A DNA stretch of 8,073 nucleotides. It comes from Ruminococcus sp. (GTDB lineage Bacteria; Bacillota; Clostridia; Oscillospirales; Ruminococcaceae). Both the position numbers and the translations under genes were made by a program. Positions 5,684 through 8,073 of the stretch are shown here, in pieces. The notes under the pieces were generated by a model, which saw only the letters and a list, made by a program, of their open reading frames with translations, was not told the DNA's origin and did not search any database. The stretch spans positions 1 to 8,073 of the forward strand of contig DMBA01000224.1 in NCBI GenBank assembly GCA_003446315.1, given 5' to 3'. Position 1 is the first letter of the stretch; every line of letters begins with the position of its first letter.

Positions 5684-6940
5684 TTGGCAACCAATGAGCT
5701 TTATCCGGATTTTACCCCGGAAATGAAAAAAACACATACAATCCTGATTCCGAATGCACTGCCGGTTCATTTCAGTCTGATGGGTTCTGTGTTTCGGGAT
5801 GCGGGTTATAAGGTCGCTTTTTTGGACGATTCCGGTCAGAAGGTGATCGACACGGGTTTGAAGTATGTGCATAATGATGCGTGTTATCCGGCGATTGTGG
5901 TCATCGGACAATTGATCTATGCGCTGGAATCCGGACAATATGATCCGAAAAAATCTGCACTGATGCTGTATCAGACAGGCGGCGGCTGCCGTGCATCCAA
6001 TTATGTGCATATGCTGCGAAAAGCATTGAAAAAAGCCGGTTTGGAATATGTTCCGGTCGTATCGGTCAACTTCGGCGGCATTGAGAAAAACAGCGGTTTT
6101 GAGATCACGCCGATGATGTTCCTGAAAGGTCTGATTACATGGCTTTACGGCGATTTCATCATGCTGCTGCGCAATCAGGTGCTGCCCTATGAGGATCATG
6201 CCGGTGATGCAAAAGCTGTTATGGAAAAATGGCGTGTGAAACTTACCGATCAGATCAGAGAAAACAAGGGCATCACGACCCGTTCCATTCGAAAGAATTT
6301 CCGCGCAATTGCTGAGGATTTCGCTGCCGTACCGATGCATCATGTCCCGAAGCCGCGTGTCGGAATCGTTGGTGAATTGTATGTCAAATATGCAGACTTC
6401 GGAAACGATCATCTGCCGGATTTCCTTGTCGAACAAGGCGCAGAAGTTATGGTTCCGGGTATCCTTGGTTTTGCGATGTACAGCCTGAATATCGGCAGAG
6501 AAAATCATAAGATTTACGGTGATACAAAAGGCGTTATGTTTTCGAGAGTGGCAGTCAAATACGTTGAGATGCTTGAAAAGATCATGCTGAATGTATTGAA
6601 GGATTATCCGCAGTTTGAAAAACCGATTCCGTTCCCGAAGCTGAAAGCACTCGGTGAACAAACGATCAGCAGCGGCGTTTGTATGGGCGAAGGCTGGCTG
6701 CTGACTGCGGAAATGGCGGAACTGATCGAAAAAGGATACAGCAATATTGTTTGTGTCCAGCCGTTTGGCTGCCTGCCGAATCATATTGTCGGGAAAGGCA
6801 TGATCCGCGGTATGACGGAAAAATATCAGGATGCGAATATCTGCGCCATTGACTATGACCCGGGTGCAACAAGAGTCAATCAGCAAAACAGAATCAAATT
6901 GATGCTCTCTATTGCAAAAGAGCGTCTTGCGAACTCATAA
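5684..6940 (+). CDS. 2-hydroxyacyl-CoA dehydratase (HgdA/double-cubane-type) family protein
   Basis: This 418-residue soluble protein resembles the C-terminal domain of the long fused activase/dehydratase proteins of Clostridia. Family landmarks are FTPEMKKTHTILIPN near the start, NDACYPA (Cys67), TGGGCRASNYV (Cys102), GVCMGEGWLL (Cys333), VCVQPFGCLPNHIVGKG (Cys357, Cys363) and DYDPGATRVNQQNRIKLML near the end. Cys67, 102, 333, 357 and 363 are candidate Fe-S ligands; related dehydratases and double-cubane cluster proteins reduce or dehydrate substrates at such clusters once charged by the ATP-dependent activase. No second dehydratase subunit and no CoA-transferase is next to it, so I would not assign a fermentation pathway. 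Start: TTG at 5684, 21 bases after the upstream stop; the FTPEMKK match to fused homologues argues against starting at the later ATG (5723). Coupled translation from the activase gene is likely. Confidence 0.82.
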   Translation: MATNELYPDFTPEMKKTHTILIPNALPVHFSLMGSVFRDAGYKVAFLDDSGQKVIDTGLKYVHNDACYPAIVVIGQLIYALESGQYDPKKSALMLYQTGGGCRASNYVHMLRKALKKAGLEYVPVVSVNFGGIEKNSGFEITPMMFLKGLITWLYGDFIMLLRNQVLPYEDHAGDAKAVMEKWRVKLTDQIRENKGITTRSIRKNFRAIAEDFAAVPMHHVPKPRVGIVGELYVKYADFGNDHLPDFLVEQGAEVMVPGILGFAMYSLNIGRENHKIYGDTKGVMFSRVAVKYVEMLEKIMLNVLKDYPQFEKPIPFPKLKALGEQTISSGVCMGEGWLLTAEMAELIEKGYSNIVCVQPFGCLPNHIVGKGMIRGMTEKYQDANICAIDYDPGATRVNQQNRIKLMLSIAKERLANS

Positions 6941-6948
6941 AAATAATT

Positions 6949-6987
6949 AGAATCTCCGATGAAAATAATCCATCGGAGATTCTTTTT
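6949..6987. terminator. Bidirectional terminator between convergent genes
   Basis: The perfect 13-bp stem AGAATCTCCGATG/CATCGGAGATTCT has a 9-base loop. On the plus strand it runs into five T residues (6983-6987), ending the activase/dehydratase operon 8 bases after its stop. On the minus strand the same stem is followed by AATTATTTTT, so it can also end the dockerin gene, whose stop is at 7010-7012. Confidence 0.88.
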
Positions 6988-7009
6988 GCTTGAATTTGGT
7001 TGCTTTTTA

Positions 7010-7180
7010 TCAGGATAATCTGCGTTTTAATCGGCTCAGATCACGGGCATCCAGTTTTTGATCCGAATTACAATCGCCGGCTGCCCAATTTGCAATTTCG
7101 GATGCATCTTGTTTGGTCAGCCATGCCTGCAATGCAATTGCATCTTTGGCATCAAAGATGCCGTCGCCGTTTATGTCATA
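7010..7180 (-). other. Type I dockerin domain coding region
   Basis: Two F-hand calcium-binding repeats are visible: DINGDGIFDAKDAI followed by the helix ALQAWL, and DCNSDQKLDARDL followed by the helix SRLKRRLS. Ligand positions 1, 3, 5, 9 and 12 are D, N, D, D, D in both repeats. Positions 10-11, which in characterised dockerins help set cohesin specificity, read AK and AR. Known dockerins bind cohesins of a scaffoldin, or of a cell-surface anchor. Confidence 0.85.
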
Positions 7181-8073
7181 AGCAGCGCCTGTATCCGGTG
7201 CCGGATAGCCGTAGATTCCGCATTCATTCAGATCTCCGCCGCCTTTCACGATTTTCAGGCAGTCTGTCGGTGCAGAATCATTGAGCAGCGCTGTATTGCG
7301 GGACATATAACCGCCCATATCACTTAACCAGAGCAGGCGGTCTGTATGTGCATCATAAACCGCAAAGCTGCCTGTGCCGAATGTATCATAAATCTGGAAT
7401 CCGCTGATGACATAAGGCTGATCGAGTGCGACATAGCATGTGATCCCCGATGCATTTACATTGGTTTCCGGTGACGGAAGGCTGGCTGTGTCTCCGTAAA
7501 TCATATCCGGCATAGCAGCAGGTTCATCAAACATTCTGTAAAATTGATTCAGTTTTGTGTCTGTCGGCGCAGCAGATAAATCACATATTTCTGTACTGCC
7601 GTCTTGCGATAAGCAGATGGTTTTCGGCGAAATATACTTGCCTTTTCCATTGATGATCGTTTGTTTCTGCGCGGAAACCGTCACAAATACAGGCGTTTCA
7701 CTGACATCCAGTTTTACTTTGCCGTTTTGATTCGTCAGTTCTGAAACCGTTCCTTCTGCGTATGTGCCCGGAACGGTCAGATAAACATGCGCATTCTTCG
7801 GAACACTGAGTGCATAATCCTTCACGACGGTGTCTGCATTCGTCGGTGACCATAAGCAATATACCGTATCGGTTGAAGATGATGCAGGGCAGGGGACAAA
7901 TTCATATTGCCGGACAGCCGCTGTACTATTGCGGATCTCCTGCCGGAATTCCATGTTTTTCAGGACATTTGTCATGCATGCGGTGTAATACCATGCCTGC
8001 TTTTTCTTCCATTCGCCCTTTCCCGTGACCAGTCCGGAGTTATAATATACGCCCTCGCCTTCATCACGAAGCT
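7010..8073 (-). CDS. Secreted dockerin-bearing protein, probable carbohydrate-active enzyme (C-terminal 353 residues; 5' end outside window)
   Basis: The minus-strand frame has no stop from the right edge down to TGA at 7010-7012. The Met at 7975 is therefore internal: sequence upstream of it (DEGEGVYYNSG, GKGEWKKKQAWYYTACM) continues in frame and looks like the end of a catalytic domain. Next comes a beta-sandwich-like stretch ending VKLDVSETPVFVTVSAQ, as often seen at the C-terminus of glycoside hydrolases; I cannot name the GH family. Roughly 7190-7500 encodes a discoidin (F5/8-like) module with ALDQPYVISGFQIYD and GGGDLNECGIYGY, a likely sugar-binding domain. The last 56 residues are a type I dockerin. 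The protein should be exported and attached to a cohesin scaffold; its signal peptide is off the window. It converges on the dehydratase gene and shares its terminator. Confidence 0.8.
   Translation of the reverse strand, partial: LRDEGEGVYYNSGLVTGKGEWKKKQAWYYTACMTNVLKNMEFRQEIRNSTAAVRQYEFVPCPASSSTDTVYCLWSPTNADTVVKDYALSVPKNAHVYLTVPGTYAEGTVSELTNQNGKVKLDVSETPVFVTVSAQKQTIINGKGKYISPKTICLSQDGSTEICDLSAAPTDTKLNQFYRMFDEPAAMPDMIYGDTASLPSPETNVNASGITCYVALDQPYVISGFQIYDTFGTGSFAVYDAHTDRLLWLSDMGGYMSRNTALLNDSAPTDCLKIVKGGGDLNECGIYGYPAPDTGAAYDINGDGIFDAKDAIALQAWLTKQDASEIANWAAGDCNSDQKLDARDLSRLKRRLS

Noticed and set aside
5660..5720. Selenocysteine or recoded TGA between the activase and the dehydratase domain
   Set aside because: I see no SECIS-like hairpin in the roughly 40 bases after the TGA, the position is an interdomain linker and not a redox site, and an SD plus TTG start follow at once. 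Plain gene fission is simpler.
5633..6886. 417-residue open frame on the minus strand, almost fully opposite the dehydratase-family gene
   Set aside because: Its translation is rich in His, Cys, Arg and Phe with no recognisable motif, and the plus-strand frame carries clear family motifs throughout. It is a shadow caused by codon usage.
7010..7975. Start of the dockerin protein at the ATG at 7975
   Set aside because: The same frame continues without a stop to the window edge, encodes protein-like sequence there, and the ATG has no SD. The true start is outside the window.
1..8073. CRISPR array, tRNA/rRNA gene, insertion sequence or phage integration site
   Set aside because: No regularly spaced identical repeats, no cloverleaf or rRNA-like sequence, no transposase motif, and no terminal inverted repeats with target duplications were seen. 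The only tandem repeats are the protein-coding LRR units.

Overview
The window looks like a chromosomal segment from a gut or rumen Firmicute of the Ruminococcus/Oscillospiraceae type. Four things point there: a DUF3793 protein end, a BspA-like leucine-rich-repeat surface protein with C-terminal modules typical of this group, a Clostridia-style acyl-CoA dehydratase activase/dehydratase pair, and a secreted enzyme ending in a type I dockerin (a cellulosome attachment module, as in R. flavefaciens or R. champanellensis). The exact species cannot be read from the window.

Layout. (1) Bases 1-221 are the 3' end of a DUF3793 gene, closed by a hairpin terminator at 232-259. (2) A self-contained plus-strand unit runs from a sigma-A-type promoter at 361-389, through a 663-residue secreted or lipid-anchored LRR protein (453-2444) and a 37-residue peptide gene (2463-2576), to a strong terminator at 2601-2636. 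A palindrome (394-407) lies on the predicted transcription start. (3) A second plus-strand unit has a near-consensus promoter at 2653-2681. It encodes a 976-residue protein with two ATPase/activase domains plus a DUF2229-type region (2732-5662), then a 418-residue 2-hydroxyacyl-CoA-dehydratase-family protein (5684-6940, TTG start). It ends at a bidirectional terminator (6949-6987). (4) Converging on it from the minus strand is the 3' end of a large secreted, probably carbohydrate-active protein (7010 to the window edge) with a discoidin-like module and a C-terminal dockerin.

How the genes work together. The two activase/dehydratase genes should form one ATP-driven iron-sulfur redox system: the activase hydrolyses ATP to push a low-potential electron onto its dehydratase-like partner. 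Homologues are commonly one polypeptide of about 1,400 residues. Here the two halves lie in the same frame, separated by one TGA and seven codons. The substrate is unknown, and no CoA-transferase or dehydrogenase gene accompanies them. The LRR protein and the dockerin enzyme both belong to the cell-surface or secreted inventory of a fibre-degrading commensal.

The least explained items are the 37-residue peptide co-transcribed with the LRR protein, the TGA-split activase/dehydratase gene, and the palindrome at the start of the LRR transcript.
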